Source: Candidatus Nomurabacteria bacterium (GTDB taxonomy: Bacteria; Patescibacteriota; Minisyncoccia; Phycocordibacterales; UBA9973). From it: a DNA stretch of 48,506 nt. The translations under genes were made by a program, and so were the position numbers. The stretch lies in contig CALQYS010000006.1 of NCBI GenBank assembly GCA_943348755.1, forward strand, positions 1 through 48,506. Reading direction: 5' to 3'. The notes beneath the pieces are model-generated. The model searched no databases. It was not told the DNA's origin and saw nothing but the letters and a program-made list of their open reading frames with translations. Below are positions 42,101-48,506 of this stretch, in pieces; the first letter of the stretch is position 1; every line of letters starts with the position of its first letter.

Positions 42101-42308
42101 AGAGTGCCGAAGGCGGGATAGTGTTATTTTGAGTAACTGGCGTGATTACAGAAGAAGAAGCAACATAGCTTCTAAAAGCATGGACAAGAGAGTTGGTATT
42201 TACTGCAGCCGATGCATCAGGGGTATATAGAAAAAGAAAAAAAGCAAAGACAAAAAGTCCAAGTGGAAATCTTTTTACGAGTGCCCTAAAATTATTTTTA
42301 TTTTTCAT
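36126..42308 (-). CDS. Giant secreted fibre protein with collagen-like, head-repeat, S74 chaperone and Ig-like domains
   Basis: 2060 residues. A signal-like N-terminus (FPLGLFVFAFFLFLYT...ASA) is followed by a collagen-like run (GPTGPQGPAGPQG, about residues 121-137). Long Ser/Thr/Gly-rich beta-helical repeats follow. A block of roughly 16 tandem 20-24-residue units (NTAVGYSAL-type, about 820-1143) resembles YadA-like heads. An intramolecular chaperone of the peptidase S74 type comes next (SDQRLKNLV...YTGVFAQELYNVYP...VDYSKLTPVMIASIQEL, about 1766-1860). The rest is a Cys-bearing linker (KQICVAKSDGTEFCADG) and an Ig-like/DUF5011-type domain (TPPVITLNGDSTMNLNVGE). By family knowledge S74 domains trimerise fibres and self-cleave at the Ser of SDxR. 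A surface adhesin is the likely role. Confidence 0.9.
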   Translation of the reverse strand: MKNKNNFRALVKRFPLGLFVFAFFLFLYTPDASAAVNTNSLVHAFRSYVASSSVITPVTQNNTIPPSALLPNQGAEKGDNSVSSIVTNPPVVYVSTPPSSVSESSVLSALRKILSKKEIADQLRGPTGPQGPAGPQGLSQPSTPNSVAYLPVRLANPDSSANNFPGGAYANIASLNSNIINATTTNVTTLNVAGATTLTGALTVGGTSIASSGALTGTTLALSGALTALSINGNTITTGTGTLTLGASKTLTVSDSTTLATNAITLGGGEVVTFSPTNALSLLTTAATSVTLPTTGTLATLAGIETLSNKTLTTPILGVATATSLAVNGATLGSNALAVTGMTAISSSASAASFIPTGSTVPTNGLYLPAANRVSLATNSTERMTIDSSGNVGIGTTSPSEKLQVAGNIIAQTSQNTYFTANATAANATASLYAQNTNNGNALSMETYGNSISGTLFGVTKAGASAIYVNSALITGTSAAQPYTFATNNSERMRIDSAGNVGIGITSPAQALEVSRNVAGSFTNSANIRLSYSAQPTVYYNEIQSSFNGNPATDKLNFFMAGGGGASINALTFTQDGTASFNGSDLFSATVSAGFRGSSTLGGSLGLTNSDWVSGSTGSGFRIYPSAVSGNTYYKIEGGTNGNSNSANIVINATGGLLGIRTTAPTAYLHLGAGTATASTAPLKFTSGSLNTTPEAGAVEFLTDAFYGTITTGAARKTFAFLESPSFTTPNIGAASGTSLALSGPLSGVTTLGASGVATLTNTTASTSTTTGALVVSGGVGIAKDSFINTLRIGLGSGSNADTVVVGSQGAGGNTTATRATIVGAGAGAGALTGAENTFVGFFAGTSDTSGTFNTFVGSQAGYTATTGARNTAVGYSALVAMTTASDNTAVGSSALAASTTGNKNVAVGSAAAAALTTATYDVALGYRALNANTTGNSNVAIGGDALLLNTTGAGNVAIGDSSLASVVTGNGNTAVGYATLYNNTAASNTAMGYNAMTNTTSGGSNTAIGVSSMYTNTTGSSNSAFGNSALFANTTGTDNVAVGLSALTANTTAIQNTAIGREALSTTQTGNRNTAVGYRSLSSSNGAAENTGVGWQAGYAVSSGNYNTYLGSQAGISATTGSNNVSIGYSAGAYSTTQSNELFIDNQSRTNRAGDIAGALLYGTFNSTVASQTLAINAATTVSSTTASTSSTTGALKVSGGLGVAGAINTGSSITVPAASGYLFVGGGSLKTDGSSIMTLSAPYQGFAFYSPQTGTNVLSTDNVTIYANLLLQTAAGGINFGAGTGANIRNTSNVLIFNAYDSYQFTTTGGTSTTVASINNAGMGTFTNLTNSGLTATRVTFAGTGGLLSDDADLTFATDTLSATKLLSSTSVSTPSLISTGAITMTPAAGSNLNVALSTTGDFAVNTNQLYVDTSAAAVGIGITTPVAPLHVVGASSQGIRISGAANARLTLVASNDSTNMWNFDNSAGTLRFFRENYSASGSGAGGSVKMSITDSGRVGIGTTATNILDIDDGGDETLVGIGGAGTSARLRIGWDRSGPDSGILSAQIAVDDSGNLVLGTRSNNTSGLMFYTYTGSAYGERGRFASGGNFGIGSTSPTAHLMIDGNISASSWTTDGIAFDSNAATYTDTSTAAAGTVAIRTANSFGAPTFASTNAITVTDAFTLYVPKPIAGTNTTITRANSAYFEGAVGIGTTTPGYKFDVKNDVASYVANFFNDGNNANRSGVLIQAGLDDDTAAGPSTLIAFKDGDGGDIGSITFGSSATAYNTTSDQRLKNLVNENTASSLNVLNQIKIHDFTWKNDANHNLYTGVFAQELYNVYPHAVTKPINDADKWMVDYSKLTPVMIASIQELDLNLNAIAGTITPLAGSTNESFVNAFFKNVYEKVDTWMADKANNIGDFFANKVHTKQICVAKSDGTEFCADGDKLEAMAAGSSSSVANNTGGSSSGSGGSSAGGTPPADPGTGGGATPGADTTPPVITLNGDSTMNLNVGETYSEQGATATDDVDTSVAVIISGTVDTNTAGTYTIHYNATDTAGNHAIEVTRTVNVNAPAPTAGP

Positions 42309-42311
42309 TAG

Positions 42312-42369
42312 GACCTATATATTATATCAATAATATATAGGTCGAAGGAAGAAAAAATGGGGATAACTA
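42312..42369 (-). promoter_or_regulatory. Perfect dyad and shared upstream block before the giant gene
   Basis: GACCTATATATTAT-atca-ATAATATATAGGTC (42312-42343) is a perfect 14-bp dyad ending 3 bp before the ATG. On the minus strand it contains TATAAT. Further upstream is TAGTTATCCCCATTTTT (42369-42353), identical in its core to the block before the left paralogue. The dyad could be an operator or an mRNA hairpin covering the start. Confidence 0.6.
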
Positions 42370-42453
42370 TGCACCTATTTTAGGGGCTAAAATGTTGGCT
42401 AACAGGCTAAAAAAATTTCTTTAAAAGAAGTGTAAGAAGACCTGCCCAAGAGA

Positions 42454-45400
42454 CTAGATAACGATGTTGACGAGTCTATTTTTTACGTAAATTACTCTTT
42501 TGATTTCCTTGCCCGCAATATGTCTTAAAACGTTCTCATCTTTGAGAACTTTACGCTTAACATCCTCTTCATTTTCATTTGCTTTGACAAAAATTTCTGT
42601 TCTCAGCTTGCCGTTTATTTGCACTACGATTTTTACTTCCTCATCTTTGATTAAATTCTCGTCGTGTTTTGGCCATTCTGAAAGATTAATGGATTTTTTT
42701 TCTCCAAGCATATTCCAAAGCTCCTCAGTGATATGGGGAGCGAATGGTGAGAGAATTTGAAGAAATATTTTGAAATCTTCCCTTGTCACGCTTTCTGCTT
42801 TATCCATTTCTGTCGAAAGTATCATCATAGAAGATATGGCGGTATTGAAATTCATACCTTCAATGTCTTCTGTCACTTTTTTGATGGTTTTATGGAGAAG
42901 ATTAATAAGATTCAAACTTCTTTCAATTTTGAGCTGCCCGAGGGTCCCACCCTTGTACTCAAGGGAAGGGCGCAGGGCCGAAAAATTGGAAGAAGTGAGA
43001 ATCTTTTCCCCTATCCTCCAAACTTTTTCTAAAAACCTGCGTGGACCAATGATTGCTTCTTCACTCCATGCGATGGCTTGATCAAAGGGCCCCATGAACA
43101 TCTCATAGACGCGTAATGTGTCTGCGCCATACCTTTTGACGATGTCATCTGGATTCACCACATTACCTTTAGATTTAGACATCTTTTCTCCACCCTCTGC
43201 CAAAATAAGCCCATGAGAAGTACGCTTCATGTATGGTTCGTTTGTCGGCACTAACTTTAAATCAAATAGAAATTTATGCCAGAAACGTGAATACAAAAGA
43301 TGAAGAGTGGTATGTTCATTGCCTCCGTTGTACCAGTTTACCCCGCCGTGGCGTGGGTCGTTTCCAAGCCAATATTTTAAATTTTTATTATCAGCAAAAG
43401 CTTTGCTGTTTTTCGGATCTGTGTACCTCAAATAATACCAAGAACTCCCCGCCCAGTTGGGCATCGTATCTGTTTCCCTCTTTGCCTTACCCTTACACTT
43501 CGGACATTTCACATTCACCCATTTTGTAATATTCGCAAGCGGAGACTCCCCTGAATCTGTCGGCTGATAATTCTTGACCTTCGGCAGTTCGACTGGCAAG
43601 TCTTTTTCGGATACTGGAACAAGTCCACATTTTTGACAATTTATCACCGGTATCGGCTCGCCCCAATATCGCTGACGAGAAAAAATCCAGTCGCGAAGTT
43701 TAAAGATAGTTTTTTCTTTACCACCGACAAATTTTATAATTTCTTTCTTAGCTTGCTCAGAATCCATATCATCGAACTTTTGAGAGTGGTGAAGGATGCC
43801 CCTGCCTAGAAAAATATAATTGGGATTATCGATTAAATCTAAAATGAACTGACCCTCTATAACTGTGAAAAAATTCTTTAATTCTTCTTTTTTTACCCAC
43901 ACAATGTCATGAATTTGGTTTTCTTCTTCACTTATTTGGTCCCTGGATTCATCTACTAAGTCAAAAAACATATATTGAAATCTTGCCCAACGATTCTGTT
44001 TTTTAACTCTATGATAAAATTTATTCTGAATTGCGAAATCTGGGTTTGTAACAAGTCTTAAATTTTTGTACCCAGTTTCCTCGTATACTTCTCTCTTAGC
44101 AGCCTCGATCATGTCTTCTCCTTCCTCCACCCCACCGGTTATTAACCCATTCATCTTGAACGCTTTCCATGAACTGCATAGATATGTATTATCTTTTGGG
44201 TTCCTAACGACGGCACAAACCGCGTTCCTTTTAACAAAAGACTGGTCATTTTTTACGGCCGACTCTCCCTCGGTAACTATTTGTATTGGCTCTACGACTC
44301 TCCTAATTGGTAAATCATATTTCTTAGCAAACTGAAAATCTCTCTCATCGTGCCCTGGCACAGCCATGATGGCCCCTGTGCCATAGCCCGCAAGCACATA
44401 GTCGGCAACCCAAACTGGAATTTCTTCATTGGTTGCGGGATTAATAACTTTCAAACCCTTCAACTCAACCCCAGTTTTTTCTTTCTCTGTATTTAAACGG
44501 GTTATTTCATCTTTTTTCTTGGTTTCAATAAGATATTTTTCAATCTCTGTCTTGTTCTCTGATATCCCCATTCGACTCTGAACGTAAGGGTTCTCTGGTG
44601 CTAAAACTAGATAAGTTGCTCCAAAAATAGTATCTGGTCGAGTAGTGAAAACTTTAATATTAGGCAAGAGATAGCTTAATACTTCTGGCTCCTCTTTTCC
44701 TGAAAAATGAGGCTCATTACCTGGAAAAGCTTGATAGAAAGATCCAAGATTTTTTGCTAAAATTTTTCCATCTTCTTGTGAGACTACAGAGTCTGTAGAG
44801 TCTGAAAGAATTTTAAAAAAGTCTGCTTGCTTTTTTATCTTTTCATAATCAAACCCTCGAACAGCAGCAGCCGTGACACTTGATCGTACTTTCCCATCAA
44901 GAAACCTTCCAGTAATTGGCGTCGCCAGAAAAACAACCCCATGAACTTTTATTCCGCGTTCCAGCAATCTTAAAGCCACCAAGCCTCCCATTGAGTGTCC
45001 TACTATTACAGTTTCTTTATTTAAAGTACAATTCTTTTCTACGAAATCGGCTTGTTCTATATCATTAGGCTCCCCCCTACCTGGCATTTCGGGTACTTCA
45101 ACCTTGAAACCCTTACTTTCTAGTTCCATTTTAAGCCATGGATAGAAATTATCCTTGGGCGTACTAGATCTGCCATGTAAAATCAAAAATCTTTTCACTC
45201 TTGGATTTACTACGGGAAAATCTATCTCCGCTCCTTCTGACTTCCCTATCCAATTCCTCTGCCCGAGTTTGATCTGCGGAAGATAATCTACATCGTCTAA
45301 ATCTTTATGAAGTCTATCCGCATACTTCGTGATAGCAAGCATCCATTGTTCCTTTTCTCTCTTTTCCACGGCGGTACCACAGCGTTCACAACAGCCATCA

Positions 45401-45924
45401 ACAACTTCTTCATTCGCAAGACCAATTTTATCCTTTGGACACCAGTTGATCGTCATCTTGGCTTTATAAGCCAGACCTTTTTTAAGAAACTGTAAAAATA
45501 TCCACTGGGTCCATTTATAGTATCTTGGATCCGTAGTATTTATTTCCCGGGACCAGTCGAAAGATATACCGAGGGATTGTATTTGTCGGCGAAAAGTATC
45601 ACTATTCTTCTTTGTAACAATTCTTGGATCTTTGCCGGTTTTTATCGCAAAGTTTTCTGTCGGTAGACCAAACGCATCCCAGCCGATAGGGTAAAGCACA
45701 TTGTAGCCCTGCAGTCTCCTTTTACGAGAAATGACATCCATGCCAATATAGGGCCTCGGGTGCCCCACATGTAACCCATCACCAGATGGATATGGAAATT
45801 CTATAAGACTGTAGTATTTTGGCTTTTTATTCTGACCTTTCTGGTCTTTGGCGTGATAGATCTCTTTTTTCTCCCATTCTTTCTGCCACTTGTTCTCAAT
45901 TTTTTTATGGTCATATTCTTTCAT
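42454..45924 (-). CDS. leuS: Leucyl-tRNA synthetase with inserted alpha/beta hydrolase and Nudix domains
   Basis: A class I synthetase charging tRNA-Leu. Core motifs: FPYPSGDGLHVGHPRPY (HIGH), WCPKDK, editing domain VFTTRPDTIFGATYLVL and GTGAIMAVPGHDERDF, RDWIFSRQRYWGEPIP, GEKMSKSKGNVV (KMSKS). At 1156 residues it is far longer than normal (about 800-870). Insert 1 (about 240-415) looks like a serine hydrolase: FLILHGRSSTPKDN and VIVGHSMGGLVALRLLE. Insert 2 (about 551-700) has a perfect Nudix box (GGVEEGEDMIEAAKREVYEE). The inserts sit just before and just after the editing domain. The start is the ATG 45924; the track's extra codons are the promoter. Confidence 0.95.
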   Translation of the reverse strand: MKEYDHKKIENKWQKEWEKKEIYHAKDQKGQNKKPKYYSLIEFPYPSGDGLHVGHPRPYIGMDVISRKRRLQGYNVLYPIGWDAFGLPTENFAIKTGKDPRIVTKKNSDTFRRQIQSLGISFDWSREINTTDPRYYKWTQWIFLQFLKKGLAYKAKMTINWCPKDKIGLANEEVVDGCCERCGTAVEKREKEQWMLAITKYADRLHKDLDDVDYLPQIKLGQRNWIGKSEGAEIDFPVVNPRVKRFLILHGRSSTPKDNFYPWLKMELESKGFKVEVPEMPGRGEPNDIEQADFVEKNCTLNKETVIVGHSMGGLVALRLLERGIKVHGVVFLATPITGRFLDGKVRSSVTAAAVRGFDYEKIKKQADFFKILSDSTDSVVSQEDGKILAKNLGSFYQAFPGNEPHFSGKEEPEVLSYLLPNIKVFTTRPDTIFGATYLVLAPENPYVQSRMGISENKTEIEKYLIETKKKDEITRLNTEKEKTGVELKGLKVINPATNEEIPVWVADYVLAGYGTGAIMAVPGHDERDFQFAKKYDLPIRRVVEPIQIVTEGESAVKNDQSFVKRNAVCAVVRNPKDNTYLCSSWKAFKMNGLITGGVEEGEDMIEAAKREVYEETGYKNLRLVTNPDFAIQNKFYHRVKKQNRWARFQYMFFDLVDESRDQISEEENQIHDIVWVKKEELKNFFTVIEGQFILDLIDNPNYIFLGRGILHHSQKFDDMDSEQAKKEIIKFVGGKEKTIFKLRDWIFSRQRYWGEPIPVINCQKCGLVPVSEKDLPVELPKVKNYQPTDSGESPLANITKWVNVKCPKCKGKAKRETDTMPNWAGSSWYYLRYTDPKNSKAFADNKNLKYWLGNDPRHGGVNWYNGGNEHTTLHLLYSRFWHKFLFDLKLVPTNEPYMKRTSHGLILAEGGEKMSKSKGNVVNPDDIVKRYGADTLRVYEMFMGPFDQAIAWSEEAIIGPRRFLEKVWRIGEKILTSSNFSALRPSLEYKGGTLGQLKIERSLNLINLLHKTIKKVTEDIEGMNFNTAISSMMILSTEMDKAESVTREDFKIFLQILSPFAPHITEELWNMLGEKKSINLSEWPKHDENLIKDEEVKIVVQINGKLRTEIFVKANENEEDVKRKVLKDENVLRHIAGKEIKRVIYVKNRLVNIVI

Positions 45925-45931
45925 GTACTTC

Positions 45932-45960
45932 ATAATACCTAAAATCCAATTGTTTGCCAA
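45932..45960 (-). promoter_or_regulatory. leuS promoter with leaderless architecture
   Basis: Minus strand TTGGCA (45960-45955), 17-nt spacer, TATTAT (45937-45932), then 7 nt to the ATG. Confidence 0.7.
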
Positions 45961-45989
45961 ATTAGTAAGTAGAAATTATATTTTAAATT

Positions 45990-48506
45990 TTAGGGTGCGG
46001 GTGTTGAATCTGGGGCTGGGGTTGGATCTGGAGTTGGAGATGGTGTAGGTGTCGTTTCTGGTGCTGGAGTTGGATCAGTTATTGGTGTGGGGTCAGGAGA
46101 AGGAGTTGGTGCTGAACTTTCACCTCCAGTCTGTCCTAATGAACCCGGAGTATTATTTACAACACTGCTACTAGCAGACCCCGTTAAAAGAGCGTCAAGT
46201 TTTTCACGTGTAATGCAGGTTTCGCCGGAGTCGTTACTTACACAAAGTTCCTTAGTTCTTACTCGATTTGCAATAAAATCTCCTATCCCATTTCCGACAT
46301 CCCCCATCCAAGTCCCAACCTTAGCAAAAACATTTTTGAAGAAAGCTGTGACAAAAGATTCATCTACCGAACCAGCGAGCGGAGTGATGGTGCCAGCTAT
46401 TGCACCTAATTTTAATTCTGGCATTTGATAATTTAGATTCATAAATGTGAGAACCTTCGTCTTGCCAGCAGAACTCTCTAAAGCAATACCCACGCCCTGT
46501 CCCGACTCTGTCATCTTCATAGCATAACCCGGTAAGGTTTTTGATGGAGCCAGCCTATCGCCCGGAATGATAGCTCCATTCTCTTCTGAAATTTTAACTG
46601 GGATTCTTCCCGCAAGAGCTACTTTCCTCCATTCTCCTCTAGTTTGATTACCTAAAGTTAGACCAGGATTTGTGGAAATTATACCGATAACATTATTTAT
46701 CCCTAGTGCATTTCTAATAAGTTTTCCATCTGCACCAACACTAACCACGTCACCCGGTACCAGTGTTGGATCAAGTGTTTGGTATTGTTCTGACACGTCG
46801 AAACCTCCCGCCAAAGTAGAAGTTAAGCCCTTAAAATTAACAGCATAGACATTATTAAAGAAACCGGAAGTATTTGTGCCTATGTCTCCTGATGGATTAT
46901 AAATTGTAAAAGCGTCTGTGGCCGCGTTTGTGACAGTGCTATTAGTTAGAGTTACAACTTGATAAGTAGTAGCTCCATCGACACATTGCGCAACAGAGGC
47001 AATTATATCATGTAGAGCTGCTGTGGAATTATAAAAGATGTGTCCTACGGTGGGAGCGGTTGTTCCAACAAAAACTGCAATGTTAACAGTGTTAACAGTG
47101 GCAACACAAGTACCAGTGCCATCAGTTAGAGTCGAAGTACCCATACTAACTGTACTATTGGCCGTGTCACTTATGGTACCAGCTACAGATAACGATGTAG
47201 CTGAAGCCACGCCAAGGGTTGGAGTCACCAACGTTGGGCTCGTAGAAAACACAAGATTAGTTGAAGTTGTTCCAGTTGCTCCACTAGCAGTGTAGCCTGT
47301 GATGTTGTTGAAGGCGGTGATACCAGCAGAAGTAGCATTAGTTCCACCTTGAGCCACAGTTACTACTGCATTACTGGTTAAAATAGTTGCAGAAGCATTC
47401 GGTAAAGTAAAGGTTTTTTCTGAAGTAGTAGGTCCTGTAAACTTAGTAAATCCATTTCCAGTTCCACCATAAGTTGAAGCAATAACTTGAGTAAGTGCCG
47501 CAGTGCCATCAAAGTTGTTACCATAAATAGCACGTGTAGTAGCAAGAGCCGTCGCAGTACTTGCTGTTCCAGTTAAAGCACCCACGAAAGTTGTCGCATT
47601 GACGGTGTTTGCAAAAGTTGCACTTTGGTCAGCGTTTAAGGTAAGTGCGGTAGTTGCCGTACCACCACTTGTCGTGGTTTGTAAAGCTAGGGTTCGGCTG
47701 TTGCCGGTACCAGCGGTGATGGTCATGTTACCTGCTCCACCTGTTAAAGTCCACGATCCTGTTCCGCTGATATTTCCACCAAATGTAGAAGATTGATCTG
47801 CGTTTCCTGTCAAGAAAGCAGTGGCCGTACCACCACTTGTAGTACTTTTCAACGTAAGAGTTCTACTATTTCCGGTACCAGCGGTGATAACCATATTACT
47901 TGCTCCACCTGTTATATCTCCAACTGATGTAAGTGAACCTGTGATGTTCGCTGTACCATCAAAGCTTTGACCCCATAAAGTTCTTGCAGTGGCTAGAGCA
48001 GTGGCAGCACCAGCCGTTAAGCTTGCAGCAGTACCTGTTAGATTAGTGGCAACACCAGAAGCAGGAGTACCTAGGGCTGGAGCTACAAATGTTTTATTCG
48101 TTAAAGTCTGGGTTCCTCCCACTGTCACTACACTTGCAGTATTTGTTCCTGCAGTAGTGATACGAAGATCCCCAGTACCTTCAGTTAAAATTCCAGTAGT
48201 GTGAGTAAATACCACATCACCGTTTGCATAATTGATAACTGCACCTGAAGCAAGGAAAAGGTCAGAGAAATTGTGTGTGGCATTTCCGAGTGCTGCACCA
48301 TCGTCAGTGCCAGGTAGAAGAGAGGTATTGATCGCGACAGAAGCCAGGTTATCTAAAGCGGTTGTAGCTCCTGAGGATCCACTTCCACAATCAGAACCTG
48401 TTCCAGAGACTACTCCACTAGTATTTACATGTAAACATTGAGTAGAGCCAGTAATGGAACTTAGGGTTAATCCAGAGGCTGTAGCGGCACCAATATTCGG
48501 AGTGAC
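45990..48506 (-). CDS. Giant surface/fibre protein, C-terminal part (partial, runs off right edge)
   Basis: The frame is open to the window edge (838 residues visible); the GTG start in the ORF track at 48215 is internal. The body is Thr/Ser/Gly/Ala-rich fibre sequence with repeats such as TLTNKTFVAPALGTPASG and MVITAGTGNSRTLTLKSTT. Near nt 46805-46440 lies a segment like peptidase G2-type self-processing chaperones (FDVSEQYQTLDPTLVPGDVV, VALAGRIPVKISEENG, IPGDRLAPS). Next is the linker shared with the gene at 36126 (AGTITPLAGSVDESFVTAFF, KELCVSNDSGETC), then a Pro/Thr-rich tail (TPAPETTPTPSPTPDP) that may span or anchor at the envelope. It lies 65 bp upstream-strand-wise of leuS. Confidence 0.85.
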   Translation of the reverse strand, partial: VTPNIGAATASGLTLSSITGSTQCLHVNTSGVVSGTGSDCGSGSSGATTALDNLASVAINTSLLPGTDDGAALGNATHNFSDLFLASGAVINYANGDVVFTHTTGILTEGTGDLRITTAGTNTASVVTVGGTQTLTNKTFVAPALGTPASGVATNLTGTAASLTAGAATALATARTLWGQSFDGTANITGSLTSVGDITGGASNMVITAGTGNSRTLTLKSTTSGGTATAFLTGNADQSSTFGGNISGTGSWTLTGGAGNMTITAGTGNSRTLALQTTTSGGTATTALTLNADQSATFANTVNATTFVGALTGTASTATALATTRAIYGNNFDGTAALTQVIASTYGGTGNGFTKFTGPTTSEKTFTLPNASATILTSNAVVTVAQGGTNATSAGITAFNNITGYTASGATGTTSTNLVFSTSPTLVTPTLGVASATSLSVAGTISDTANSTVSMGTSTLTDGTGTCVATVNTVNIAVFVGTTAPTVGHIFYNSTAALHDIIASVAQCVDGATTYQVVTLTNSTVTNAATDAFTIYNPSGDIGTNTSGFFNNVYAVNFKGLTSTLAGGFDVSEQYQTLDPTLVPGDVVSVGADGKLIRNALGINNVIGIISTNPGLTLGNQTRGEWRKVALAGRIPVKISEENGAIIPGDRLAPSKTLPGYAMKMTESGQGVGIALESSAGKTKVLTFMNLNYQMPELKLGAIAGTITPLAGSVDESFVTAFFKNVFAKVGTWMGDVGNGIGDFIANRVRTKELCVSNDSGETCITREKLDALLTGSASSSVVNNTPGSLGQTGGESSAPTPSPDPTPITDPTPAPETTPTPSPTPDPTPAPDSTPAP

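Noticed and set aside
42454-45924. LeuRS length caused by fusion of neighbouring genes through frameshift
   Set aside because: Both inserts lie inside one continuous frame at sensible domain borders, and the synthetase motifs continue in order on both sides.
48215-48215. GTG start of the 741-residue ORF as a real gene start
   Set aside because: The same frame stays open and similar in composition to the window edge, so the GTG is internal.

Overview
The window looks like a chromosomal segment of a member of the Candidate Phyla Radiation, most likely a Parcubacteria/Nomurabacteria-type bacterium. The reasons are AT-rich coding DNA, tightly packed genes, a compact division and cell-wall cluster, several huge low-complexity surface proteins with collagen-like and self-chaperone domains, tRNA genes mostly without encoded CCA, and many genes whose -10 box lies only 6-7 nt before the start codon. 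This placement is inferred from gene content; no database search was possible.

Layout. (1) 1-1470 is the N-terminal part of a giant secreted surface protein that leaves the window on the left. (2) 1540-6246 is a minus-strand dcw-type operon read as mraZ, rsmH, an ftsL-like gene, a class B penicillin-binding protein and a murF-type ligase, with MraZ-type operator repeats in front. (3) 6560-8490 holds lysS and greA on the minus strand. rpsU, ybeY, ftsA and ftsZ (8549-11764) diverge on the plus strand. (4) 11829-13389 holds a small GC-rich gene, trxB and tRNA-Ser. (5) 13550-17504 is a compound mobile element. A 288-bp inverted-repeat pair encloses an unknown protein and an orphan MazF/PemK-like toxin, and a 130-bp inverted-repeat pair encloses a large serine recombinase. 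It abuts and overlaps the 3' end of tRNA-Glu. (6) 17714-26606 runs on the plus strand: a GC-rich TIM-barrel sugar isomerase-like gene, family 4 UDG, a GlmU-like nucleotidyltransferase, glutamate dehydrogenase, a GIY-YIG protein, tRNA-Val, an unknown protein, tsaD, valS and a PrsW-like protease. (7) 26658-28528 holds Hsp20, tRNA-Phe, tRNA-Arg, tRNA-Gly, a glutaredoxin, an FtsB-like protein and two small membrane proteins. (8) 28597-36042 is a minus-strand run of an O-antigen ligase-like TPR protein, murJ, an ABC exporter and lepA. (9) 36126-48506 holds a complete 2060-residue surface protein, leuS, and the C-terminal part of a third giant surface protein.

How the genes fit together. Much of the window serves envelope building and division: MraZ, RsmH, FtsL, PBP, MurF, MurJ, FtsA, FtsZ and an FtsB-like protein, with GlmU supplying UDP-GlcNAc. 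A second theme is tRNA use: six tRNA genes, LysRS, ValRS, LeuRS and TsaD. Two of the synthetases carry foreign domains. ValRS has an ASCH-like domain, and LeuRS has an alpha/beta hydrolase and a Nudix domain on either side of its editing domain. The most unusual items are those synthetase insertions, the nested inverted-repeat element at tRNA-Glu, a translated palindromic insertion in tsaD, the recurrent GC palindromes, and the three giant surface genes that share nearly identical N-terminal blocks and promoter architecture.
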